64,000 nt of DNA from an uncultured Rikenellaceae bacterium (lineage in GTDB: Bacteria > Bacteroidota > Bacteroidia > Bacteroidales > Rikenellaceae). Below are positions 1 to 8,101 of the stretch, piece after piece. The stretch spans positions 62,001-126,000 of the forward strand of contig CASEGL010000003.1 in NCBI GenBank assembly GCA_949287525.1, in the 5' to 3' direction. Position 1 is the first letter of the stretch. Every line of letters starts with the position of its first letter. Position numbers and translations under genes: made by a program. The notes under the pieces are model-generated. The model had not been told where the DNA came from. It did no database searches and saw only the letters and a list, made by a program, of their open reading frames with translations.

Positions 1-821
1 ATAACCGCACCGGCCTTGGTCAGTGCCTCGATGATGGCCAGGTCGGCCTGCAGGGACAGGGTGTTCATCGGCTTGGCGGTCACCTCGCCGGCGATCGCTC
101 CCGCCACGAGCATGAAGGCCGCGCTGCTCCAGTCGCCCTCGATGTGCAGCCTGGTCGGCACGTAGTGCTGGCCGCCGGGAATGAAGAATTCGCGGAAGTT
201 GTTATGCTCCATCCGGATCTTGAACTTCGAGGCCAGATCGACCGTGACGGCCAGATAGGGCAGGCTGTTGGGCTGTTCGACGTGCAGGATAGTGTCGCCT
301 TCGGCCAGCGGCAGCGCCATCAGCAGGCCGGTCAGGAACTGCGAGCTGACCTGGGCATCGACATCCGTCTCGCCTCCGCGCAGCGGTCCGCGTACGGCGA
401 TGGGCAGGTAGCCGTTCGAGACGACCTCCACGCCCAGATTGCGCAGCGGCTCGATCATCATGCCGATCGGGCGCCGCAGCATGGAACCGTGGCCGGTGAT
501 CGTGATCGAGTGGTCGCACAGGGCGGCGACGGGGGTGAACAGGCGGGTGGCCAGACCCGATTCTCCCGTGTTGAGCAGCGTGGTCCGCGGGGCGAGTCCG
601 CCCCGGATGACATATTCGGCGGGCCCCGTCTGGCGGAGTTCCGCACCCAGGTGCATGATGACATCCATCGCGTAGCGGGTGTCGTCGCACAGTTCGATGT
701 TGCTGAGGGTCGTTTCCCCTTCGCTCAGCAGGGCGGCGGCCAGGGCGCGCTGGGCGTAGCTTTTGGAGCAGGGCGGACGGACTTCGCCCGACACGTGCGA
801 CGGCGATATGGTCTTGTCCAT
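1..821 (-). CDS. aroA: 3-phosphoshikimate 1-carboxyvinyltransferase (EPSP synthase), C-terminus cut by window edge
   Basis: It transfers enolpyruvate from PEP to shikimate-3-phosphate in the cytoplasmic shikimate pathway. I translated the minus strand from the ATG at 821; the frame stays open to position 1, giving about 273 residues of a usual 410-430. The N-terminus has the family pattern: PPCSKSYAQRALAAALL near residue 17, the phosphate-binding GESGLATRLFTP (about residue 86), and later GDWSSAAFMLVAGA and the segment NTLSLQADLAIIEAL near the break. It lies 30 bp downstream of lptB on the same strand and is probably cotranscribed with it. The overlapping plus-strand frame at 144-839 is a shadow. 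The identity is secure; only the 3' end is missing. Confidence 0.93.
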   Translation of the reverse strand, partial: MDKTISPSHVSGEVRPPCSKSYAQRALAAALLSEGETTLSNIELCDDTRYAMDVIMHLGAELRQTGPAEYVIRGGLAPRTTLLNTGESGLATRLFTPVAALCDHSITITGHGSMLRRPIGMMIEPLRNLGVEVVSNGYLPIAVRGPLRGGETDVDAQVSSQFLTGLLMALPLAEGDTILHVEQPNSLPYLAVTVDLASKFKIRMEHNNFREFFIPGGQHYVPTRLHIEGDWSSAAFMLVAGAIAGEVTAKPMNTLSLQADLAIIEALTKAGAV

Positions 822-851
822 GATGACGGAAATTTTTAGACGGGGTGACGG

Positions 852-1586
852 TTAGCGGAGTTTGAAGTCCTGTCCCAGATAGACCTTGCGCACCTGTTCG
901 TCGTTGGCGAGGTCTTCGGCGGAACCGGCTTTCAGCACGCGTCCCTCGAAAAGCAGGTAGGTGCGGTCCGTGATGCTGAGCGTCTCGTGCACGTTGTGGT
1001 CTGTGATGATGACACCGATGTTCTTGTCTTTCAGCGTGCGGACGATGCTCTGGATGTCCTCCACGGCGATGGGGTCCACACCGGCGAACGGTTCGTCGAG
1101 CAGGATGAATTTCGGGTTGATGGAGACGGCGCGGGCAATCTCGGTACGCCGCCGCTCGCCGCCGGAGAGCTGGATGCCCTTGCTTTTGCGGACTTTCTGC
1201 AGGCGGAACTCCTCGATCAGGTTCTCGACGCGTTCGCGCTGGTACTCTTTCGAGTAGTTGGTCATTTCGAGTACGGAGCGGATGTTGTCCTCCACGCTCA
1301 GGTGGCGGAATACGGAGGCCTCCTGCGCCAGGTAGCCGACGCCGAGCTGGGCCCGCTTGTAGACGGGCAGTTTGGTGATGTCCTGAGTCTGGCCGTCCTC
1401 TTCGAGGAAGATCTGCCCTTCGTTGGGCTTGATCAGTCCTACGATCATGTAGAACGTCGTCGTCTTGCCGGCTCCGTTGGGGCCGAGCAGTCCCACGATT
1501 TCGCCCTGATTGACGTCGATGGAAACATGATTGACGACGGTGCGGGCTTTGTATTTTTTAACCAGTCCGGAGGTGTATAGTCTCAT
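852..1586 (-). CDS. lptB: LPS export ABC transporter ATP-binding protein LptB
   Basis: This is the cytoplasmic ATPase that powers LPS extraction from the inner membrane with LptF/LptG. It has 244 residues when started at MRLYTSGLVKK, the typical family length. Walker A GPNGAGKT is near residue 35, the signature LSGGERRR near 140, and Walker B ILLDEPFAG follows, with the switch His in ITDHNVHET. An ATG 24 bp upstream at 1610 is possible, but a perfect -7 box (TAACTTTG) covers 1610-1617 on this strand, so the start at 1586 is preferred. It probably forms a unit with aroA. LptF and LptG are not in the window. Confidence 0.93.
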   Translation of the reverse strand: MRLYTSGLVKKYKARTVVNHVSIDVNQGEIVGLLGPNGAGKTTTFYMIVGLIKPNEGQIFLEEDGQTQDITKLPVYKRAQLGVGYLAQEASVFRHLSVEDNIRSVLEMTNYSKEYQRERVENLIEEFRLQKVRKSKGIQLSGGERRRTEIARAVSINPKFILLDEPFAGVDPIAVEDIQSIVRTLKDKNIGVIITDHNVHETLSITDRTYLLFEGRVLKAGSAEDLANDEQVRKVYLGQDFKLR

Positions 1587-1609
1587 TGGCTTTCCGAAAA
1601 ACTTTTGCA

Positions 1610-1617
1610 CAAAGTTA
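1610..1617 (-). promoter_or_regulatory. Bacteroidetes -7 box for lptB-aroA
   Basis: Reading the minus strand gives TAACTTTG, an exact match to TAnnTTTG, ending 23 bp before the chosen lptB start. No TTTG is seen at the standard -33 distance, so the assignment is moderate. Confidence 0.45.
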
Positions 1618-1745
1618 GGTAAATATTGGAAAAAGGTTATATCTTTATGTTGCGAAAGATTGCTGCCGAAGGCAGTTTTCTTGCCATCGCGGTGTCGTCC
1701 GGCACGCGGTGTGGATGTATGACAAAATCAGGAAGCGAGGCGGAA

Positions 1746-3941
1746 ATGAACGATCTGCATGACATGTTGCATGAAAAGCTGAAGGCCTATTTCGGTTTTT
1801 CGACTTTCAAGGGAAATCAGGAAGCGGTGATCCGCAATGTGTTGGCCGGTAAAGATACGTTCGTACTGATGCCTACGGGCGGAGGCAAGAGCCTCTGCTA
1901 CCAGTTGCCGGCGCTGCTGATGGACGGTGTGGCCATCGTGATCTCGCCGCTGATCGCCCTGATGAAGAATCAGGTCGATGCCATGCGCACGTTCAGCCAG
2001 CACGAGGGAATCGCCCATTTCCTGAATTCGTCGCTCAACCGCGCCGCGGTCAATCAGGTGAAGGAGGATGTGCTGACCGGCCGTACCAAATTGCTCTATT
2101 TCGCTCCGGAATCGCTTACCAAAGAGGATAACATTTCGTTCCTGCGCAAAATAAAGGTGTCGTTCTATGCGATCGACGAGGCGCACTGTATTTCGGAATG
2201 GGGTCATGACTTCCGTCCGGAGTACCGCCGCATCCGCCCGATCATGAACGACATCGGCCGTGCGCCGCTGATTGCGCTGACCGCTACGGCGACGCCCAAG
2301 GTGCAGCTGGATATTCAGAAAAACCTCGGCATGACCGATGCGGCCGTCTTCAAGTCGTCGTTCAACCGGCCGAATCTGTTCTACGAGATCCGTCCCAAAC
2401 ACGACGCGGCCCGCGACATCATCAAATACGTCAAGCAGAACCCCGGCAAGTCGGGCATCATCTACTGCCTAAGCCGCAAGAAGGTCGAGGAGCTGGCCGA
2501 ACTGCTCGTGGCCAACGACATCCGTGCGCTGCCTTACCATGCGGGTATGGATGCCGCTACGCGCGCCCACAATCAGGATGCTTTCCTGCAGGAGGAGGCG
2601 GACGTCATTGTGGCCACCATCGCCTTCGGCATGGGTATCGACAAGCCCGACGTGCGTTTCGTGATCCATTACGACATACCGAAAAGCCTGGAGGGATACT
2701 ATCAGGAGACCGGCCGTGCCGGACGTGACGGCGGCGAGGGGCGTTGTATTACCTTTTATAGTTATAAGGACATTCAGAAGCTGGAAAAGTTCATGCAGGG
2801 CAAGCCGATTGCCGAGCAGGAGATCGGCAAACTGCTGCTGATGGAGACGGTTTCCTATGCCGAGAGTTCCATCTGTCGCCGCAAGACGCTGCTGCACTAT
2901 TTCGGCGAAGAATATACCGAGGACAACTGCGGCTGCTGCGACAACTGCGTGAATCCCAAACCGAAAGTGCGCGCCAAGGACGAGATGGCTCTGATGCTGG
3001 AGGCGCTGAAGGCAATCGGCCCCCGTTTCAAGATGGACTACCTCGTCAGCCTGCTGGTCGGAAGGACGACGGCGATGATCAAATCCTATGGACACAATAC
3101 GACGGAGTGGTTCGGCGCCGGCCGCGATCACGACGACAAGTTCTGGGGGGCGGTGATCCGTCAGGCGTTGATCCTCGGACTGGTGGACAAGAATATCGAA
3201 AACTACGGCCTGCTGTCGATCAATGAGGCGGGCGAGGCGTTTCTCGAAAAGCCCTATGACATCAGCATTACGCTCGACCACAATTACGACGAGGAGGAAA
3301 ACGAGGCTGTCGTGGCGGCGATGGGCGGCAAAAGCGGCGACGGAGCGGCCGACGGCGAACTGTTCGCCATGCTGAAGGATCTGCGCCGGCAGGTGGCCAA
3401 GAAACATGGCCTGCCTCCGTTTGTCATTTTCCAGGATCCTTCGTTGGAGGATATGGCCATCCAGTATCCGATCACGCTGGACGAGATGCAGAACATCACC
3501 GGTGTCGGCGCGGGCAAGGCGCGCAAGTTCGGCGCGGAGTTCGTGAAGCTCATCAAGAAGTATGTCGAGGAGAAGGACATCGTCCGTCCGCAGGATATGG
3601 TGGTCAAAAGCGTCGTGAACCGGAGCGGCAACAAGGTGGCCATCATCCAGAGCATCGACCGCAAGATGGATTTCGAGGACATCGCTCAGGCGCGCGATTT
3701 GACCTTCGAGGAACTGCTGACCGAGATCGAGGCAATCGTCAATTCGGGAACCAAGTTGAATATCAACTATTATATCGAGCAGACGATCGACGAGGACAAG
3801 GCCGAGGATATTTATCTCTATTTCAAGGAGGATGCCGAAACGGACAGTATTGAAGAGGCGATCAAGGAGCTGGGCAGCGACTATACGGAGGAGGAAGTCC
3901 GGCTGATCCGCATCAAGTTCATCTGCGAGCAGGGCAACTGA
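1746..3941 (+). CDS. recQ: ATP-dependent DNA helicase RecQ
   Basis: This 3'-5' DNA helicase acts in recombination and fork repair. Domains in order are the helicase core with Walker A MPTGGGKSLCYQ, the DEAH-type box AIDEAHCISEWGHDF, motif VI QETGRAGRDG, a RecQ-Ct zinc site (Cys in SSICRRK, then NCGCCDNC), winged helix, and an HRDC-type segment ending near ITGVGAGKARKFG. The protein is 731 residues from the ATG at 1746, where homology to Bacteroides RecQ begins. In-frame ATGs at 1719 and 1626 would add a non-conserved Cys-rich leader. It is transcribed divergently from lptB with a short shared upstream region containing a TATCTTTA element at 1640-1647. There are about 100 residues past HRDC, which is usual for this phylum. 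Confidence 0.93.
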   Translation: MNDLHDMLHEKLKAYFGFSTFKGNQEAVIRNVLAGKDTFVLMPTGGGKSLCYQLPALLMDGVAIVISPLIALMKNQVDAMRTFSQHEGIAHFLNSSLNRAAVNQVKEDVLTGRTKLLYFAPESLTKEDNISFLRKIKVSFYAIDEAHCISEWGHDFRPEYRRIRPIMNDIGRAPLIALTATATPKVQLDIQKNLGMTDAAVFKSSFNRPNLFYEIRPKHDAARDIIKYVKQNPGKSGIIYCLSRKKVEELAELLVANDIRALPYHAGMDAATRAHNQDAFLQEEADVIVATIAFGMGIDKPDVRFVIHYDIPKSLEGYYQETGRAGRDGGEGRCITFYSYKDIQKLEKFMQGKPIAEQEIGKLLLMETVSYAESSICRRKTLLHYFGEEYTEDNCGCCDNCVNPKPKVRAKDEMALMLEALKAIGPRFKMDYLVSLLVGRTTAMIKSYGHNTTEWFGAGRDHDDKFWGAVIRQALILGLVDKNIENYGLLSINEAGEAFLEKPYDISITLDHNYDEEENEAVVAAMGGKSGDGAADGELFAMLKDLRRQVAKKHGLPPFVIFQDPSLEDMAIQYPITLDEMQNITGVGAGKARKFGAEFVKLIKKYVEEKDIVRPQDMVVKSVVNRSGNKVAIIQSIDRKMDFEDIAQARDLTFEELLTEIEAIVNSGTKLNINYYIEQTIDEDKAEDIYLYFKEDAETDSIEEAIKELGSDYTEEEVRLIRIKFICEQGN

Positions 3942-4252
3942 TCCCTCAGGGGAGGAGGTTGGCTCATGGTCGGTGCGGCCGCATGTTCCGCCGTGTCCGG
4001 CGTGCCTCGGGAACGGCGGACGGGCATTCGGGGATTGTACCGATGAGTCCGTTTTTCAACTCGTTCCGTGTGTTTCGTTCCGTTTTTTAACGGAATATAG
4101 AAAGTGTAAATACAGAATCGGTTACGATGAAATTTATTTTGGGCTGATGCTTGCAGGTGCGAAAAAATTTTTTCAAATTTGTCAAGCCGTATTAAAATTT
4201 TATTAACCGATAAGATCGAAATTCATATAACAACCTTTTAAAAAACAACACT
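3942..4252 (+). promoter_or_regulatory. Intergenic leader of tnaA
   Basis: These 311 bases between recQ and tnaA switch from GC-rich (3942-4080) to strongly AT-rich (4080-4252). The AT-rich half must carry the tnaA promoter and an A-rich 5' leader (AACAACCTTTTAAAAAACAA just before the ATG), typical of highly expressed Bacteroidetes genes. A TTTG lies at 4176-4179 with a TATTAACC element 19 bases later, which matches TAnnTTTG only in its first half. No Trp-containing leader peptide of the TnaC kind was found. Confidence 0.4.
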
Positions 4253-5629
4253 ATGGAACTGCCATTCGCAGAATCTTGGAAAATCAAAATGGTTGAGCCG
4301 ATCCGCAAAAGCACCCGCGAGGAGCGTGAGCGCTGGATGAAAGAGGCTCATTACAACGTATTTCAGCTGAAAGCAGAGCAGGTTTACATCGACTGTATCA
4401 CCGACTCCGGTACGGGTTCCATGAGCGACCGTCAGTGGGCTGCCATGATGATGGGTGACGAAAGCTATGCCGGTGCATCGTCGTTCTTCCGTCTGAAAGA
4501 CACCATCACGCGTCTGACCGGTTTCAACTACGTGATCCCGACCCACCAGGGCCGTGCTGCAGAGAACGTTCTCTTCAGCCACCTCGTAAAGGCCGGCGAC
4601 ATCGTTCCGGGCAACTCGCACTTCGATACGACCAAAGGTCACATCGAGAGCCGTAAGGCCGTAGCCCTCGACTGCACGATCGATGAGGCTAAGGACACCC
4701 AGCTGGAGATCCCGTTCAAAGGCAACGTTGATCCGAAGAAACTGGAGAAAGCCCTGGCAGAACACGCCGACAAGATCCCGTTCATCATCGTGACGATCAC
4801 GAACAACACGGCCGGCGGCCAGCCCGTATCGATGCAGAACCTGCGCGAGGTGCGTGCCATCGCTGACAAATACAACAAACGTGTCGTATTCGACTCCGCC
4901 CGTTTCGCAGAGAATGCCTACTTCATCAAAACGCGTGAGGAAGGCTATGCAAACAAGACCATCAAGGAGATCACCAAAGAGATGTTCGCCCTGGCCGACG
5001 GTATGACCATGAGTGCCAAGAAGGACGGTATCGTAAACATGGGCGGTTTCATCGCTACCCGTTGGGAAGACTGGTACGAGGGTGCAAAACGTTTCTGCAT
5101 CCCGTTCGAGGGCTATCTGACCTACGGCGGTATGAACGGCCGTGATATGGACGCTCTGGCTGTCGGTCTGGACGAGAACACCGAGTTCGACAACCTCGAG
5201 ACCCGTATCAAACAGGTTGAGTATCTGGCAAAACGTCTCGATGAGTTCGGTATTCCCTACCAGCGTCCTGCCGGTGGCCACGCCATCTTCGTCGATGCTG
5301 CCAAGATCCTGACCCACGTTCCGAAGGAGCAGTTCCCGGCTCAGACCCTGACCGTAGAGCTCTACCTGGAGGCCGGTATCCGTGGCTGCGAGATCGGTTA
5401 CATCCTCGCTGACCGTGACCCGGTAACGCGTGAGAACCGTTTCGGCGGTCTCGACCTGCTCCGTCTGGCTATCCCGCGTCGTGTTTATACGAACAACCAC
5501 ATGGACGTGATCGCTGTCGCTCTGAAGAACGTTTACGACAGAAGAGAGCAGATCACCAAAGGTGTGAAGATCGTTTGGGAAGCCGAGCTGATGCGTCACT
5601 TCACCGTACAGCTTGAGCCGGTAAAATAA
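4253..5629 (+). CDS. tnaA: Tryptophanase
   Basis: This PLP enzyme splits L-tryptophan into indole, pyruvate and ammonia in the cytoplasm. The protein has 458 residues, the usual length. The PLP lysine lies in the family motif MSAKKDGIVNMGGF, and IPTHQGRAAENVLF near residue 85 is the conserved cofactor region of the tryptophanase/tyrosine phenol-lyase group; TFGQ/RHF-type C-terminal elements are also consistent. Tyrosine phenol-lyase is the main alternative, but the overall sequence reads as TnaA. It stands alone between an AT-rich leader and a strong terminator. Codon use differs from its neighbours (more CGT, GGT and GTA), as expected for a highly expressed gene. The organism should be indole-positive. 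Confidence 0.95.
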   Translation: MELPFAESWKIKMVEPIRKSTREERERWMKEAHYNVFQLKAEQVYIDCITDSGTGSMSDRQWAAMMMGDESYAGASSFFRLKDTITRLTGFNYVIPTHQGRAAENVLFSHLVKAGDIVPGNSHFDTTKGHIESRKAVALDCTIDEAKDTQLEIPFKGNVDPKKLEKALAEHADKIPFIIVTITNNTAGGQPVSMQNLREVRAIADKYNKRVVFDSARFAENAYFIKTREEGYANKTIKEITKEMFALADGMTMSAKKDGIVNMGGFIATRWEDWYEGAKRFCIPFEGYLTYGGMNGRDMDALAVGLDENTEFDNLETRIKQVEYLAKRLDEFGIPYQRPAGGHAIFVDAAKILTHVPKEQFPAQTLTVELYLEAGIRGCEIGYILADRDPVTRENRFGGLDLLRLAIPRRVYTNNHMDVIAVALKNVYDRREQITKGVKIVWEAELMRHFTVQLEPVK

Positions 5630-5656
5630 TTCGGGATACGTCAGTTTCCCGTAAGG

Positions 5657-5688
5657 ACGAGCCGGAGTGGACAGCCACTCCGGCTCGT
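5657..5688 (+). terminator. Terminator of tnaA
   Basis: A 14-bp GC-rich stem (arms 5657-5670 and 5675-5688, loop ACAG) lies 27 bp after the tnaA stop and is followed by TGCGTTTGTG. The U-tract is poor but the stem is strong. Confidence 0.7.
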
Positions 5689-6032
5689 TGCGTTTGTGCT
5701 GCCGCTGTCGGTGGAAAGGCGGACACGGCCATGGGACACGTGGTGAGAGTTCCCGAACACAATTAAGTGGAGTGCGGCTTTTTCCGGACACAGCCACGGG
5801 GCAGGGGCTTTGCCTGTCTTGAGGGAAGTGCGGGTGGCATGGGAAGATAAAGGCCACCGGCTTTCCGGCGGCCGATTCACGTGTCGGCAAGGAGACGACC
5901 GTCCGTCGGCAGATCGGCCGTGGGAAGCGGTGCGGATGCATGGGGTTCGGACAGGCGTATGAAGGTCGCACCGCGGCATGGACGGGGACAGGCGCGGCGA
6001 TGTGCAAGGGTGAAAAGAGACGGGATGAAGCG
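5689..6032. other. Non-coding spacer between tnaA and the M23 genes
   Basis: 344 bases with no convincing gene. Open frames on both strands cross it but are extensions of shadows of neighbouring genes. Two loosely similar segments (CGGACACGGCCATGGGACA near 5711 and CGGACACAGCCACGGGGCA near 5778) form an imperfect direct repeat about 67 bp apart. I see no tRNA, promoter or terminator beyond that. Confidence 0.5.
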
Positions 6033-6971
6033 TCAGTCGAACGACTGCATGCCGCTGCGGGCAATGCGGATCAGCTGGCGGTACTGAGCCGGCGTGAGTT
6101 CCAGGAAGAAGTAATGGAGCGGATCGACCGGTTTTCCGTCGCGGATCACTTCATAATGGAGGTGAGGCAGCAGGGACAGTCCCGTGTTGCCCGACAAGGC
6201 GATGATGTCGCCCCGATTGACCGCCTGTCCTTTGCGAACCAATGTCTTGTCAAGGTGGCAGTAGCGTGTTTTGTATCCGTTGCCGTGGTCGATGGTGACG
6301 GTGACGCCCGACGTAGACAGACGCGACACGTCGCTGACCCGTCCGTCGGCCGTGGCGAAGACGCGCGAGTTTTCCGGCACCGTGAAATCGACGCCGTTAT
6401 GCTGGGTCAGGCTGCGGTAGAAGGGGTGGATGCGCATGCCGAAGGAGGCGGTCAGAAACGTCAGGTTGTCGTTGATGACCGGCTGGATGGCCGGTATGCG
6501 GTTGATGTAATCCGTGCCTCGGTGCGCTGCCGTATCGGCCGCGGCGGCCAGCGTGCGGTAAAGGGTCTGGGCGGCCTGAGCCAACCCTTCGGTGCGGGTG
6601 GTGACGGAGACTCCCAACTGGGCGTTGGATGCGGCCAGCCGGCGGGAAAGTTCCCGCTGCGAGCGGACGAGGTCGGTTGTGTCGGGATCGGACTCGAACA
6701 TGATGTTGAATACGTTTCGGTCACGCGATTCGACATTGGCGAGAACCGTTTCGATCTCGTCCAGCCGTGTTTCCAACTGCTCGTAGTTGCGCTGCAGGGC
6801 GCGATTGGCTTCGCGTTGGCGGTATTCCTGCGGGGTGTCGAACAGTGCTGCGAAAACAAAATAATAGAGTGTGCCGGCTCCAAGCAGTACCAGCAGGTTG
6901 ATGATATTGCGAACAATCCTCTCCTCTTTCGGGGTGCGGGCTTTGCGGCGGGAGGAACGGTTTCTGTTCAT
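6033..6971 (-). CDS. Membrane-anchored M23 family metallopeptidase (first of a tandem pair)
   Basis: Probable peptidoglycan endopeptidase or LytM-type factor acting in the periplasm. The 312-residue protein has a basic cytoplasmic N-terminus (residues 1-22), one membrane segment (about 24-45, INLLVLLGAGTLYYFVFAAL), a coiled-coil stretch to about 110, and a C-terminal LytM domain. Both zinc motifs are present: HNGVDF and HLHYEV, together with HGNGYKTRYCHL, so it looks catalytically competent. Its start lies 3 bp after the stop of the paralogous gene at 6975-7952, so the two are cotranscribed. The architecture (membrane segment, coiled coil, LytM) resembles MepM/EnvC-like cell-division peptidases; the exact role is inferred. 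Confidence 0.88.
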   Translation of the reverse strand: MNRNRSSRRKARTPKEERIVRNIINLLVLLGAGTLYYFVFAALFDTPQEYRQREANRALQRNYEQLETRLDEIETVLANVESRDRNVFNIMFESDPDTTDLVRSQRELSRRLAASNAQLGVSVTTRTEGLAQAAQTLYRTLAAAADTAAHRGTDYINRIPAIQPVINDNLTFLTASFGMRIHPFYRSLTQHNGVDFTVPENSRVFATADGRVSDVSRLSTSGVTVTIDHGNGYKTRYCHLDKTLVRKGQAVNRGDIIALSGNTGLSLLPHLHYEVIRDGKPVDPLHYFFLELTPAQYRQLIRIARSGMQSFD

Positions 6972-6974
6972 GGC

Positions 6975-7952
6975 CTAATCGAGCGGTTCGTAAGTGGTTT
7001 CACGCGCCGAGCGGATGATGCGCTCGAAGTCTTCGGTACTCATGTCGCGGCGGAAATAGTTGATCGGATTGACCGTATGCCCTCGATAGATTACTTCGTA
7101 GTGGAGGTGCGCACCGGTCGAACCGCCCGTGTTGCCGACGCAGCCGATCTGTTCGCCGCGGCGAACCACCTGTCCAGGTTGCACGTCGATACGCGACAGG
7201 TGGGCATAGCGGGTCTGGTAGCCGAAGCCGTGGTCGATCAGTATCTGCTGGCCGTAGCCCCGACTGCGCAACCCTTTGTCGGTCGAACGTACGACACCAT
7301 TGCCCGTTGCATAGACCGGATCACCGATATGGGCAGGCATGTCGAGACCTTCGTGTTTGATATACCGTTTATAAATAGGGTGGAAACGTCCGCCGTAGGA
7401 TCCCAGGCTGTTGCGCAGGTTGCGTTTGTCGATCGGCCAGATAGCCGGTATGGCTGTCGCCATTTTTTCTTTGTCGGCGGCCATGAGCTGCAGCGTGTCC
7501 AGCGAACGGGACTGCAGGTAGAGCCGTCGGGTCAGGGCATCCAGTTTTCTCCAGCTGGTGACGATGCGTTCGCCGAACGGCTGGGTCTTCATGGCACGGT
7601 AGGTCGAGTCGGGATAGGGGGTGTAGATGCCTGCGATGTGGAGCGAATCCACGCCGAACAGCGGGCGGTAGACATTCAGGTCGCGGGCGTGGAGTTCGTC
7701 GAGCCGCGTCTCAGCCGCACGGATGCGGTTGTCGAGCGCTTCCAGCCGCAGCAGCAGATCCGAACGTTCGGCGGCGATGCGGTTGGCTTTCGGGGTATGG
7801 AAGACAAACGAGAAGATCAGGTTGATGATGCATACCACGATAATGACAACTAAACCTTTTCGCAGCAGGCGGTAAAGGCGCAGACGCAGCGGTTCTCCCT
7901 GGGCGGGACAACCGGCAGCCAGCTTGTTGGATCTGAATGCGAAGCGTATCAT
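6975..7952 (-). CDS. Membrane-anchored M23 family metallopeptidase (second of a tandem pair)
   Basis: A 325-residue paralogue of the next gene downstream, with the same plan: cytoplasmic basic tail of about 30 residues, one membrane segment (VVIIVVCIINLIFSFVF), a coiled coil (about 60-95) and a C-terminal LytM domain with HEGLDM and HLHYEV zinc motifs plus HGFGYQTRYAHL. It probably cleaves peptidoglycan cross-links in the periplasm. The pair shares a promoter region with the divergent alaS. A Met further inside is less likely because it would remove the basic tail. Confidence 0.88.
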   Translation of the reverse strand: MIRFAFRSNKLAAGCPAQGEPLRLRLYRLLRKGLVVIIVVCIINLIFSFVFHTPKANRIAAERSDLLLRLEALDNRIRAAETRLDELHARDLNVYRPLFGVDSLHIAGIYTPYPDSTYRAMKTQPFGERIVTSWRKLDALTRRLYLQSRSLDTLQLMAADKEKMATAIPAIWPIDKRNLRNSLGSYGGRFHPIYKRYIKHEGLDMPAHIGDPVYATGNGVVRSTDKGLRSRGYGQQILIDHGFGYQTRYAHLSRIDVQPGQVVRRGEQIGCVGNTGGSTGAHLHYEVIYRGHTVNPINYFRRDMSTEDFERIIRSARETTYEPLD

Positions 7953-7996
7953 GTCTCGTGTGACGTCCGATTTCTTTTTAAAGAAAGCCTATTATA

Positions 7997-8027
7997 CAAA
8001 ATTAAGCGAAATTGCCTACTTTTACAA
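7997..8027 (-). promoter_or_regulatory. Bacteroidetes-type promoter of the M23 pair
   Basis: On the minus strand the -7 box is TAATTTTG (plus 7997-8004), an exact TAnnTTTG match, and a TTG (plus 8025-8027) lies 20 bases upstream in the -33 position. A weaker TACTTTTA at 8017-8024 on the plus strand could serve alaS. Confidence 0.6.
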
Positions 8028-8101
8028 CCTCTTAGCGCAAACCGTAGCCCGGAATGCGTTATTGCAAGAACGGAATTAAAATCGAAAAAGTATATATACA
8101 C

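Noticed and set aside
3973..4206. A possible tnaC-like leader peptide before tnaA
   Set aside because: The frame has no Trp and no suitable start signal; tryptophan-sensing by a TnaC peptide is not supported.
4238..6064. A 608-codon minus-strand frame opposite tnaA
   Set aside because: It is antisense to a certain gene, has no recognisable motif and follows the third-base pattern of tnaA.
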